A stretch of DNA of 64,000 bases. It comes from Dillenia suffruticosa. Taxonomy: Eukaryota > Streptophyta > Magnoliopsida > Dilleniales > Dilleniaceae. The notes beneath the pieces were generated by a model, which worked only from the letters and a program-made list of their open reading frames with translations, was not told the DNA's origin and did not search any database. A program made the position numbers and the translations under genes. How positions within the stretch are numbered: position 1 is the first letter of the stretch; the number at the start of each line of letters is the position of its first letter. Positions 45,780 through 57,100 of this stretch are shown piece after piece. The stretch covers positions 17,280,001 to 17,344,000 of the forward strand of contig JAVTVX010000031.1 of NCBI GenBank assembly GCA_033439265.1, written 5' to 3'.

Positions 45780-46145
45780 TTTAATGTCCTTTCCAAGCTG
45801 TCGGAGCTGAATAGAAGTACCACAAAATATTGAATTGCACTTGTGTTACTTACGTAGGAATTCAAGATGGGAATGCAAATTTGTTTCTTCAATCTTTTCC
45901 TGTTTTTGTGAAGTAGGATTGAAGACACATCTCATTCAGTTGAATTCAACTTTTTCATCAATTATTGGGCATAGCTCTGCCACAAGTTATTGTATATTGC
46001 ATTGAGCAATTTTCGTAGTCAACGGTTCATCTTAATTGATGAAGTAAGAGTTTGGTGATATCTCTTGGAGCAATCAGAAATCTATATACAAGTGGGGACT
46101 ACAACGTACGATGATAAAGTAGGAAAAACACAGGCTATAATTTTT
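45780..46145. repeat. Duplicated 3' flank (pairs with 6905-7271)
   Basis: About 365 bp after the pseudogene stop match the downstream sequence of the intact gene at 5280 with scattered substitutions and small indels. The pseudogene and its flank were therefore copied together. Confidence 0.8.
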
Positions 46146-46327
46146 ACAAAATAAATAACATTTTAAAATTTTTAATATTATTTTTAAAAATTTTTATAAT
46201 ATTTTTTTAACTTTAAACAGTGTTTGGAAATGTTTTAATAGCAAATACTCAAATACCACTAATGTATGTACTTATTATATTTTTTTCTTATAATTTCAGG
46301 GGAATAGTTATCTGTTTTACGTCTTTT

Positions 46328-46410
46328 GATTTTCCTGTGCTTAGAAGCATAGAACTGCGAGGCATAAGGCGGAGAGAGTGCTGCATAGACCCGCAAGGGC
46401 GGAGAATATT
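46328..46410 (+). pseudogene. Small CYP76-type relic, exon 1 fragment
   Basis: DFPVLRSIELRGIRRR followed at once by CCIDPQGRR matches the exon 1 stretch [16 protein letters not shown] twice in part, suggesting a small internal duplication. The frames around it show no other P450 sequence. Confidence 0.65.
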
Positions 46411-47579
46411 CCTCTTCCTTTCTGAAACCTGGGTCCTGTATTCAAATTGGGCTCACATCCTATGCCCACTCTTGTTTCACCTACGTGGTTCAAGACTACA
46501 CCTTTTTAACCCAAACCCTGCTTTCTTTGGGCTGGATCGTCCCTTTTTTTGTTTTTATTTTTTATTTTTTATCTTTCGAACTTGATCTATCAACGAGTAT
46601 TCAGAGTTTTATTTTGATTAATCTCAGCCAAATTACTGTCAAATCTTAATTGGAAGGGAGTTTTCTCAATATTATTTTTGTCATTACAAAAACTTGAACC
46701 CTGAATTTTTAAATAGGATGTTAGTGCCATTCTCACAGACCAATGAAGTATCGATAGGTGTATTCCTCCCGAGGCCTAAAATGTACGCCCCCAGATCTGT
46801 GTTGTCAAATTTCATTCTTTAGTTGTTTTTCTTAAATATCAAATCCGCATACAAAAACAGCTTTTCTAATTGTTTAGCATTACCACATTAAATTGTGTGT
46901 AAACTTTTGTACCCTTTAAATTTCTTTTAAAAAATAATTCTGTGCAATTTTTTTTTTTTTTTTAAAAAAAGAATTTAAGATAGACTTGAGTATTTTTCGA
47001 TCGAGCCCAGCAGAAAATGCAAGAAATCTTTGGACTTAGCCCGACCCGACTCAACCTGGTAACTAAAACTTCTATTTGACTCCAATTAGATATAGAAAGC
47101 AATTTAGTAGGGAAGAGCTTATTACAAACTATGACATTTTAGATTGAGTTTTCTCTTGAAAAAGAAAAAGAAAACAAAAACTCAAACCCCATTTTAAAAT
47201 TCTCTAAGATAAAGTTAACATTGAACCGCACATTATTTAATAAATAATATTAGAATAATCAAATAAAATAAAAGACTAAATGAATTAAACTTGATCGACG
47301 ACTCTGTTATAATATGTTTTAAAACTTTTTTACTTGAGAGATATTTTTATTAATTAAATTTAAATTATAAATTTTTATTAATATAAACTATTATATAAAA
47401 TTTTAGTTTATTTAATTGGTGTCGCAGGCAAAAGAAAAGTTAGAGTCCGATAACAGCCGCATTGAAGCTTATGTCATATAATAGTAACATGTTTCTTCAT
47501 CTGTTCTTGCCCTCGGTCTGGTAGAACATGTGTTGACCAGCCAAACCGTCCCAAGAAGCAAGCAACCTTGTCGTCCTGC
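46411..47579. other. Intergenic DNA upstream of the LEA gene
   Basis: Mostly AT-rich. The part 46560-46750 is the second copy of the dispersed SINE-like repeat seen at 37760-37925. A T-run lies at 46950-46963. No gene is supported. Confidence 0.4.
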
Positions 47580-47603
47580 ACGTGTCACGCGAATACACGT
47601 GTC
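47580..47603 (+). promoter_or_regulatory. Two ABRE elements upstream of the LEA gene
   Basis: ACGTGTC occurs at 47580-47586 and again at 47597-47603, 117 to 140 bp before the ATG, both within CACGTGTC. Paired ABREs are known to confer ABA and drought response through bZIP factors, which fits a LEA gene. A TTGACC W-box-like site lies at 47533-47538. Confidence 0.7.
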
Positions 47604-47719
47604 TCCATTGCCACCTTCTCCATTTTCACCTTAGAACACAACCTCCAGAAACCACGTAGAGATCCTCCAAAACAGAGAAACTAAGAAGAGGAAAAGAGGA
47701 AAAAAGATCAACACCAACA

Positions 47720-48536
47720 ATGGCATCAATGCTGTCTTCTGCAGCGAAAAACGCCATTTTCAACATCTCCAAAGTTGCCTCTCCAAAAAGCCTATCTCTC
47801 CTTCTTGCTAGGCCTTCTCACAAAGTCTTTAGAGTTTGCTTCACTTCTACTTCCAAACAGTCTCAGGTAATTCCAAACAGTTTTGTTCACACCCCCGAAA
47901 CAAAAAAAAAGTCTCTATTATCGTTCATTTAGATCGTAAAATGTCGTGCAAGTAATAAATGTCATGAAAATAATATTTCTCCTATGCATGAGAAAAGATT
48001 TTTTTTTTAAGAATATGCTTAATCAAATTACTCTCATTTGAAGGGAATTTTTTTGTTTCACTCTTTTTTAAGCAGAGCATTTGATCATAAAGTTTGGAAT
48101 TGTTTGCGAAAAATTTCAGGGTAGAAATGCTGATGAAGAAAGCAGAGAGAGCGGCTACAGAGGCGTGGAAAGAGATTTTGGAGATATTAAGGAAAAAGCG
48201 AATGAAACAAAAGAGAAATCGAAACAAGGAGCAGAGGAAATAACAGAGAAGGCAAAAGCAAAAGCAGAGGAAACGCAGGGAATGAAAGAGAAAGCCAAAG
48301 CGAAAGCAACCAGCACAGCAGAATACATGTCCGAAAAGGCAAAAGAAGCGAAAGACATGGCGAAAGAGCATGCAAAAGACGCAGCGCACGAGACCGCTGA
48401 GACGGTAGAGAAAGCGAAAGACATGGCGAAGGAACACGCAAAAGGTGCAGCGCAGAAAACCGTGGAAACGGCAGAGAAGAAGGACAAGACTAGCAGTGGC
48501 GGAGACGACAATGGAGACATTGCAGGATGTGGGTGA
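47720..48536 (+). CDS. LEA-type (group 3-like) protein with an organelle presequence, possibly frame-damaged at the 3' end
   Basis: Exon 1 is 47720-47866 (49 codons) and exon 2 is 48120-48536, with a 253-bp GT-AG phase-0 intron. The product is 187 aa. Exon 1 is rich in Ser, Leu, Lys and Arg with no acidic residue, typical of a mitochondrial or plastid presequence. Exon 2 is a highly charged Lys/Glu/Ala helix with LEA_4-type repeats, including a 22-residue unit, AKDMAKEHAKDAAHETAETV and on, present twice. Such proteins are disordered, fold on drying and protect membranes and enzymes. The stop at 48534-48536 looks early. The +1 frame continues with METLQDVGEKAKETMKGTW and ends at 48663, and a third frame then reads VLRDEDVKWRARE. 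Both resemble LEA C-termini, so two indels may have truncated the protein. The actual end needs transcript evidence. Confidence 0.78.
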
Positions 48537-48663
48537 GAAGGCGAAGGAGACCATGAAGGGAACATGGGAGACTGCGAAGGATACGACGCAGAAGCTGAAG
48601 GAGACTGTTGTTGGCAAGTCCGAGGAAGGCCAAGAAGAGGGCAGAGGAGGATGTTCTTCGTGA

Positions 48664-50545
48664 TGAAGATGTTAAATGGCGTGCACGAGAGTAGGATGAG
48701 AGAAAGTACTAGAGCTTAGCGGAGGACAAAGGGTTGGATCCCTTTGAAATAAGGGATTTCAATTAATCTACTAAAAAAGAAACCTTAATTTCTTTTTTTT
48801 TTAATCATATTTTGCTAGTATTTTTATTATGATAGTTTCGAAGCTGAAAAGCATGTATATGGTTATTCTTTATTATCTTTTATTTTTTTAATGAAATCTA
48901 TACATCAAACTATGAGAAATAACATAAATCAGAAACAAACAAATGCCCCAAACATGACATGTTGGTGTTAAGGTTTTGAAGAATGATTAACCATGTGTGT
49001 TATAGAAATAAATGAATAATTCTAATTTTAACGAAGCTTAAAAAATATTCAATTACATTTTTTGACATTTAGGCTCATAAAAATATAGCAATTTTCATAA
49101 AAAAAAATATAGGAAAATGTTATTTATGATCTAACAGTATCAATAAATTCATATTATGAACAAATTACAATATACATATTTGTATATATTTGGAATTATA
49201 ATTTTATTATATCGGGATTATAATTTTTAAAAATAAATAATATTTAAATTTATAATTTTTTTTTTAAAAAATTTTAGGGGGCATCTCTTTCCTCCTTGTT
49301 GCTCCTCCCCCATAAGAGCTCTTTTTTATGATTAAAGAAAGAGAAAAATTGGGTCTCTTATATAAAATCAGCCGAGAAGAATTGTAGCGTTTGTCCTTAA
49401 ATTGCCGGATAGAGGAGCAGCTGTGACCCCCAACGGACAAGAGCGTCGCCCTTCTCTCTCCCTCTTTTTTTTTTTTTTCCTTTTTTCTATCATGAAAAGC
49501 TTTTTCACGTGTTAAAATTTAGAATCATATTTTAACAAATACGATTCGAATCATGATTAGGCCTATTTATAAGAAATTCTCTCAATATAATTTTTTTTTA
49601 TTTTTAAAATTTAAATTCAAATTTTAATTAATTGATGTAACATTCTTTTTATTTGATCAATTAATTATTCATTGCTCTCTCTTGTGGCCTGGTACACGTG
49701 CCATAGCCATTCATGTTACCAAGGCCCACCTCAGTTCAGGTGAAGGACTGCGCGAGACTCCTTCATAGGTGAAAACGAGTAACCCCATTCTTTGACAACC
49801 CCTCTCTTCCTCTTGTGAAAAGCATGAAGAGTCATGTTTCATGGAAAAGGATTTTGCCATCAAATTTCAAAATCAATGGAATTTAACTAATAAAAAAGAG
49901 TCAACTTTATTGAATTATATAATTATTATTAAAAACTAAATAAAGAAAAATATAAATATCGAATATTATCTATCATTCACAAATAAACAACAATAAATAA
50001 TATAAACTCTTTATTAAAGTAACACGATATACACATCTAATCAAATCTATATTGAAATTTCGAATAATATTTTTTACCAATTTTATAATACAGTAGAATG
50101 ATGATCGCAATAATTATTGATCATTTAAAAGGTCAAAATTTATTTATAATTAAATTATACATGATGAGATATAGGTATTCATGTCTTTTGACATTGCATA
50201 TGGTAGAATTTGCTAAGGGATATAAAATTGAAGAGAATGAATGATGCTTTGAACATTATTACGGAATAATAAAAAAAATAAAAATGTCTCGAGGGTATTC
50301 ATGTCCTTTGAACATGAATGGTGATGTTGTAGTAAAAATTATGGGTGCTCGGAATGACAACAAATGATGACAGAGAAACGAAATAACAGGGAACAGAAGA
50401 ATCAAGAAAGAGAAAAAGGAAAAAGAGGATATAAAAGTCTGGGGGCCGGAGAAAGGAGGGAAGGCCTTCTTCTGACACAGCCTCCGCCAACCCGCTGTCG
50501 ACCGCCACGCCTTCCTCGCTTCCCTGAATACCGGCGCTGCCTTCT
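48664..50545. other. Intergenic stretch of 1.9 kb
   Basis: The first part is the 3' flank of the LEA gene. The remainder is AT-rich with T- and A-runs near 49256-49270 and 49466-49480. No gene or delimited repeat is supported. Confidence 0.4.
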
Positions 50546-50553
50546 GTTCAGAA

Positions 50554-50557
<4 letters not shown>

Positions 50558-50599
<42 letters not shown>
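50558..50599. repeat. (CT)n microsatellite
   Basis: About 20 CT units lie roughly 810 bp upstream of the Dof gene. They may be in its promoter or a distal 5' UTR exon; I cannot decide. Confidence 0.93.
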
Positions 50600-50603
<4 letters not shown>

Positions 50604-51307
50604 CCCTTAGTGTTAATTCATATTTTTGAGATGTGAAGGAAAGTTTTCTACTTCGACGCAAAATGGTTCTCTGATCAGAAAGCGGAGAAATCTGTTCAGG
50701 GGAGCTTTGTTAGAGAAATTGAAATTGATTACCCATAACCAATTCAGTGTCCTTTGATATCTCTCTCTTGCTCGAGACCTGACCTATTGGCGACTTGTCT
50801 ACGTGCGGAATTAAAAAAAAAAAAATCAAAAAACAAAAAAGCCCTTGTTCAGGTGGGTAATCCCGTGTTTCTTGTTCTACTCTTGTCCTCCTGCTCAGCT
50901 TTTTCTTAGGGAGAGAGAAAGAATCTTGAGATGGGTTTTGCGTGATTTGTTGATTTTGTTGGTTTTTTTTCCCAGGAATTTTAATGATCTTTGGGATGGT
51001 GGGTCAGAGAGAATTGGAAAGATTTGAGAGAGGTGTGAGAGAGAATTAGAGAGATTAAGAGAGAGTAAAATCCAAAAATTCCAAACTACCATGCATAATA
51101 AAATCTTTATTCCGTTGTTGGTTATCCTTGGTTGGGGTCTTCAGTTCTGAAATTAAATGTCTTGTGATTCTGCAAGAATCAAAGAACAGACACTTGTGAG
51201 ATATTTGAAATCAAAATTTTCAAAACCACTCTCCAGTTCCCATCAAATCCAGATCCAACATCTTGCATGCATTGCACCCCTCCCAATAAACCCCTTCACC
51301 CGTCCGT

Positions 51308-51315
51308 TATAAATA
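51308..51315 (+). promoter_or_regulatory. TATA box of the Dof gene
   Basis: TATAAATA lies 103 bp upstream of the ATG, followed by a C-rich stretch and a GAGA run in the presumed 5' UTR (51362-51375). Confidence 0.7.
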
Positions 51316-51410
51316 CACCCCTCCCCCCAAGTGAACCCACAAAATCATCAAACATCACCAACAGAGAGAGAGAGAACCAAACAAGAATGGTGTGAAGGAA
51401 AAGAGAGAAA

Positions 51411-52259
51411 ATGGAACATCAGCATCCCCAGCAACCACAGCCACAACAGCAGCCACTGCCCAGGCAGCAATGCCCTCGCTGTGACTCGACGAACACCAAG
51501 TTCTGTTACTACAACAACTACAGCATGACTCAGCCTCGCTATTTCTGCAAGGCCTGCAGAAGGTACTGGACACATGGCGGCACTCTCCGCAATGTCCCTG
51601 TCGGCGGTGGTTGTCGGAAAGGCAAGCGCACCAAAGCAGCAGCATCTGTGTCTTCCAATGCTCCTCGGCCTCTTCCACCCGGCCCTGTGCATCCACCACC
51701 ACCCCAAAATATTGATCAGAATTTTGGGCTTTCTGTCACCGAACCACTTCTGATGATCAACAAAGTGACTACAAGGGCACCGACCATTCCTCCTCCTGGT
51801 GCTACTTATTATGCTGCAGCCACGTGTGGTGGTGATGGTGGCCTGATGTCGTCTTTGGCCGCGATTCAGACTCTAAATCAGAATCAGGCGCTGGGTCCTC
51901 AGTTCAGTCAACCTGGTGTGCATATTGGTGGTGCTGGTGGTGGGAATTTTGGTGGGTCATCAGCGACTTTGTCAAATGTGGCATTGCTGCGGAGCATCAA
52001 TGCTCCCTCATTTGGTAACCCGCCCCCAAACAATGAGTATATTCAGCATGATTGGACCCAGAGTTTTCTGAATAGCAGTGGATCTGGCGCGGGTCCTGCA
52101 CAGTCTGCTAGCACAAGCTTCTGGGGCATGATCAACAACACCAACGCCAGCAACACTAGTGCCAGTACTAGCACCCGTGGTTCTGCTTCTGCTTCTGCTG
52201 TCAACCCGATGGACTGGAGTGATCATCTTCAGGGTCCTTTTGTTCCTCCTCATCCTTAA
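51411..52259 (+). CDS. Dof-type zinc-finger transcription factor
   Basis: A single open exon encodes 282 aa. After a short Gln/Pro-rich start, residues 21-69 form a Dof domain: [17 protein letters not shown], then [16 protein letters not shown], then [16 protein letters not shown]. The four zinc ligands are Cys21, Cys24, Cys46 and Cys49 (C-x2-C-x21-C-x2-C). Dof proteins are plant-specific nuclear factors that bind AAAG cores. The rest is low-complexity Pro, Gly, Ser, Asn and Thr sequence, usual for the regulatory part, ending near NPMDWSDHL. The His in YWTHGG replaces the more common Lys. The ATG at 51411 gives the full domain and follows a TATA box at a normal distance. The family is certain; I do not assign an orthologue. 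Confidence 0.96.
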   Translation: MEHQHPQQPQPQQQPLPRQQCPRCDSTNTKFCYYNNYSMTQPRYFCKACRRYWTHGGTLRNVPVGGGCRKGKRTKAAASVSSNAPRPLPPGPVHPPPPQNIDQNFGLSVTEPLLMINKVTTRAPTIPPPGATYYAAATCGGDGGLMSSLAAIQTLNQNQALGPQFSQPGVHIGGAGGGNFGGSSATLSNVALLRSINAPSFGNPPPNNEYIQHDWTQSFLNSSGSGAGPAQSASTSFWGMINNTNASNTSASTSTRGSASASAVNPMDWSDHLQGPFVPPHP

Positions 52260-53270
52260 GTCTTGATCGGATAAAGATTTATTGTCTAGCCACCTTCTGT
52301 GATTAAGGGAGTAGACAAGTTGGGGAAAGTTAGTTGATTTTTGTCTTGTGGCAACGCATGGAAACCATATTTGGATTCTCTGCCCTTGGTATTTTCCCTT
52401 TTTACTTTTTCTTTTGAGAGGGAGATCATCTGGTTTTGATCATTTTGGGAGAATTTTGGGATGTGGGTATACATGAAATACATGGGAAGGTAAACAGAAT
52501 TTTGGGGATTTGTGAGTTCTGGATGCTAGTAAAATGGGTTTTACTTAAGTTTTTGAGCAACCATTGCCTTTCTTTTTCTGTGGAGAGTTTATGGTGGTTT
52601 AAGTTTCGGATGTTAGCTTTTTTAACATTTTTTAATTCATGTGTTTGTATGTCTGATTAAGCTTTTTCTTGGGTAATGGATGGCTTTTGTTTCAGCCTAG
52701 AAAGTGGTTAGCTTTTTGTGTATGGTTAATTCTGTTTTGGTGTAGTCAAATGACAAAAGTAAAGCAAAAAATAAAAATAAAATAGAAAAGAAGGCCTGGA
52801 TAAGACGAAAGAGAGAAGAAATGCATGGGTTGAGAGTTGTAAAAGTGGATGGACAAAGATGGATTCGTTTACCCTGCATTTGTACTTCTCAACCAAACCG
52901 ACTATATTAAAACAGAATCAACCTTTTAATTTGATTCCATATCTATTCATTCATGCTAAATTAATCAGATTTTTAATACTGTTAATCAATTAAAAAAAAA
53001 TTGATTATATTAATGATTCCTGCTTCTTTTTTTTTTTTTTTTTGAATTCTCTCAAAAGGAGGTAGATTATAAAATTTTCTAATTTATAATTATTAATAAA
53101 GATTAATAATTCTTGAATTGCTGTATAATAATTATAGATGGTAGCCGTTATATTATTATTTTACAATTATAAATTATTCTATCATTACATGAACAATATT
53201 GATCGTTAATTAATAATTAAAAGAATTAATTTTATAATAATACTAGAATATCTATTATTTTGATAAGAGA
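52260..53270. other. 3' flank of the Dof gene and AT-rich intergenic DNA
   Basis: The first few hundred bases probably hold the 3' UTR. After 52900 the sequence is very AT-rich with a T-run at 53028-53043. No gene is supported. Confidence 0.45.
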
Positions 53271-53274
53271 ACAG

Positions 53275-53891
53275 AAGTTATGGGGCGAACTCTCACAACC
53301 CGTAAAGAAAAATGACTTTTGTCACCGACCTAAGTAATGAACTCGATCCCAATAAAAAAATTCAGTCCAAAAGATCGACTTGTTGGGTAAGAAGGCCTAT
53401 TGGATTTAAATACTATTTTATAATTTTTTTGAGATTTGATATAGGATTCATAACATTATCCTTCTCTTGAGAAGCCGAAGGTCCACGGATGGCTCTCACT
53501 CTGGACGGCTCTCACTCTGGACGGCTCACACTCTGACAAGTAGCCCTTTTCCTTTTCGGACGGTTCTCATTCCAACACCAGATAACCCTTTTCAATTTTT
53601 AGACGGCTCTCACTCTGACAACAGATAGCCCTTTTTCATGTAACTATCATTTTTCATGTTAAACTGGAGGTTCTGATACCAATTTTTGTTACGTACCGTG
53701 TGGTGGGTCCATAACCCACAGGTCCCAAGATCGAAACCTGACTCTGATATCAATTTATCATGAACCCAAATAATAGACTCAAACCCAATAGGAGGAGTCA
53801 GTCCAAAACATCGACCTGTTGGGTGAGAAGACCTATTGAATTTAAATATTATTTTATGATTTATTTAGAATTTAATATGGGATTCGTAACA
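53275..53891 (-). mobile_element. TRIM-like small LTR element
   Basis: The right LTR, 53687-53891 (205 bp), has TG...CA ends in both directions (TGTTACG...CGTAACA). The left LTR ends at 53455 (CATAACA) and shares 'tcagtccaaaa', 'atcgac-tgttgggt-agaag' and the run to the end; its start near 53275 is unclear. Between them is only about 230 bp, with no coding capacity. Next to the right LTR, ggttctgatacca (53669-53681) is the reverse complement of TGGTATCAGAACC, an initiator-tRNA-Met-like primer-binding site, so the element reads on the minus strand. The interior carries a short tandem repeat (ggacggctctcactct, 53487-53534). Size and layout are those of terminal-repeat retrotransposons in miniature. 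I found no clear TSD. Confidence 0.7.
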
Positions 53892-54149
53892 ACTTTGCAT
53901 TCTGGGTTAAGAGGTCAACCATGTTCAACTATTTTCAAGGAAAAGAAAATTTAATCCTTTGCCAAGAAAATAAAACTTATTTTGTATAATTAAAATAACT
54001 CTTTTTAATTTTAAATTCATAGAGAAATAATAATCAAATACTGTATTATTTATTCCTTTTTGTGCATGTGGACTTCTGCAAGAGACTGGCCAAATTAATG
54101 GTCCTCCTTTTATTTTTATTCTTTTTCCCATCGGAAGGATAACAACCTA
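53892..54149. other. Short intergenic stretch
   Basis: AT-rich sequence without a recognisable feature. Confidence 0.35.
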
Positions 54150-57100
54150 TATTAGTTTTTTCACACCCTGACTCTTCTGGTACGCAATAACCATCGCGCT
54201 AACTTGAAACACGTGTGAGATCTATTCTGTGCTCTAAGATACTGCAATGACATTCGAAATTCTCATTAAAACCATAGGCCACCCCGACCACTTAAATCTC
54301 ATCCAACCTATAAAATGAAGTCCTTATTCTAGGGATACAAGTCAAAAACATTGAAAACAATTCCCAAATAAATTTCATAAAAAGAAAAAGTGAAGGTCCT
54401 CTACGTGGGATGTACAATTCCAACCAAAAATCAAAATACTAGGTTATTTAGATTCTCAACTAAGTTTACACAAAAATGCCACCACAAAAGCCAAAACAGA
54501 ATCTATACCAAAAGAAATTGTGAAGGTGATCTCCCCAATTTCAGCACTAAACGATCATGAGATTCAACTAAGCTTTATCTAAAAAAATGGAAGTAAGAGA
54601 GATGAATATATACTATACTCAATGAGTGAATAACATGTTACAAGAGTAAATGATGAGTGACTGTAGATATATCAAACAATTATCTCAAAATTATACCATC
54701 ATGCTTATAACATTCAAGGTTCAACATCAAATATCGAGTTTTCAAATAAAATTTAATAAATCATAATGAACAAGTCATATGCATCTAGTTATATCCATAT
54801 ATTTTTTCAAAATCATGGGATTGTCAAAATTATCGTTCTCAACAATGGTCTACCGTGACTAAGAACAAAACCATCAAAAGTTTTCATATTTTTCAGATTC
54901 ATAAATTCCTCGAACCTTATTGTAGGCTCGGACCTCTCTTGGGGTGCTACCAAACTAGTCCAAGAGAATGACTTCGGAGGCCCCACTCGAGCACAACTAC
55001 CTCCCTAGTTCTATACCCCCAACCACGTTGCCCCATCAAGTCTCTTCACGGAAGGGAATGACTATAGTTATTAGGTTATGCATTCAAATACAATTTCATA
55101 AATATCAAAACATATATCAAAATGTGCAATATTGTTTAAAGAATTCTCAAATCATATATTCAATGTCAACATATTCAACATAAATCAATAAATATGACAC
55201 AAATTCAAACTCTCATTTGAAATATTTCACAATCACAAAACAATTTTAAACAACTTTAGAAACATTTTTAAAATCAATTGAAAATATTTTCTCATTCAAA
55301 ATTATAATCATGCATCCACTTATCTTTTGGAAGAATAAACACTTCCAATTTTAATTCACAATGAAGTTCTACTTCTACTTGAATCCCAAATACCTTAAAC
55401 CTAAGACAATAAACGTTGATTAATCATTCAATCACTTATGAAACTAGAGTTAATCGGTTTTTTCCAATATAACACAACTTTAATTTCCATAATTCATAAA
55501 TCTATATTCTAAGTCTATCAACCACACTCTAATTGCATCAATATATCATTACTATTCATAATTTTCCCAAATTTCAACATTCATAACCCTAAGTCTAAAT
55601 TCCCAATTTCATATTTTACGAATCTCAACTTAAATCTTAAAAACAAGTATTGTTAACTCAAATCTAAGATAATATAGAAGTTTTATCTCTATTTGTATTG
55701 CCAATTTCGTCCCCAAGTTGAATTACCACCAAACCTTAGATTTCTCTCACTAGAAAATCTAGTTCTTTCTCTAGGTTTGATCTTCTAGATGCTCGCTTGA
55801 GAGTTTGGAAGCTCACACTACAAAAAAACCAGCTTTTAGAAACAAATTTAGCGATGAAAATTTAATAAAATTTCGTCGCTAAAAACATTAGCGACGAAAA
55901 ATTTTTCATCGCTAATAACGCGTCGCAAAAATTTAGCGACGAAAAATTAGAAATTCGTCGCTAAATTTAGCGACAAATAATTTTTTGTCGCTAAATCCGT
56001 CACAAATTTAGCGACGAAAATCAAAAATTCGTCGCTAAATTAATTAATTAATTAATTAATATATATTAAATTTTTATTTTATTTTATTATTTTCAAAAGT
56101 TTGCAACGAATTTTGAAATTCGTCGCAAAATTTGCCACGAATTTTGAAATTCGTGGCAAAATTAATTAATTAATTAATTAATTTATATTAAAATTTTATT
56201 TTGCTTTATTATTTTCAAAATTTTGCGACGAATTTTGAAATTGGTCGCAAATTTTGCCACGAATTTTGAAATTCGTCGCAAAATTAATTAATTAATTAAT
56301 TAATATATATATTAAAATTTTATTTTATTTTATTATTTTCAAAATTTTGGACGAATTTTGAAATTCGTCGCAAAATTTGCCACGAATTTTGAAATTCATG
56401 ACAAAATTAATTAATTAATTAATTAATTTATATTAAAATTTTATTTTATTTTATTATTTTCAAAATTTTGCGACGAATTTTAAAATTCATCGCAAATTTT
56501 GCCACGAATTCTGAAATTCGTCGCAAAATTAATTAATTAATTAATTAATATATATTAAAATTTTATTTTATTTTATTATTTTCAAAATTTTGCGACGAAT
56601 TTTGAAATTCGTCGCAAAATTTGCCACGAATTTTGAAATTCGTCGCAAAATTAATTAATTAATTAATATATATTAAAATTTTATTTTATTTTAATATTTT
56701 TCAACTTTTGCGATAAATTTTGAAATTCGTCGCAAAATTTATTAATTAATTAATTAATATATATTAAAATTTTATTTTATTTTATTTTTTTCAAAATTTT
56801 GTGACGAATTTTGAAATTCGTCGCAAAATTTGCCACGAATTTTGAAATTCGTCGCAAAATTAATTAATTAATTAATTAATTAATATATATAAATATTTTA
56901 TTTTATTTTATTATTTTTCAACTTTTGCGACGAATTCTGAGATTCGTCACTAATTTTGCTACGAATTCTGAGATTCGTCGCTAATTTTGCTACGAATTTT
57001 GAAATTCGTCGCAAAATTAATTAATTAATTAATAAATATATATTAATATTTTATTTTATTTTATTATTTTCAAAATTAGCGACGAATTTCAAAATTAGCG

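Noticed and set aside
47982-48617. A 211-aa minus-strand frame rich in Phe, Cys and Ser
   Set aside because: It is the antisense of the Lys/Glu-rich LEA exon; hydrophobic antisense frames are expected from such codons, and the sense strand has clear LEA repeats and splice sites.
51348-51707. Minus-strand frames of 115-119 aa over the Dof gene
   Set aside because: They are shadows of the GC-rich Dof coding sequence.
55980-57060. Regular repeats that could suggest a CRISPR-like array
   Set aside because: Units are AT-rich, variable, palindromic and bounded by CACTA-type inverted repeats with a TSD; the window is a plant nuclear genome.
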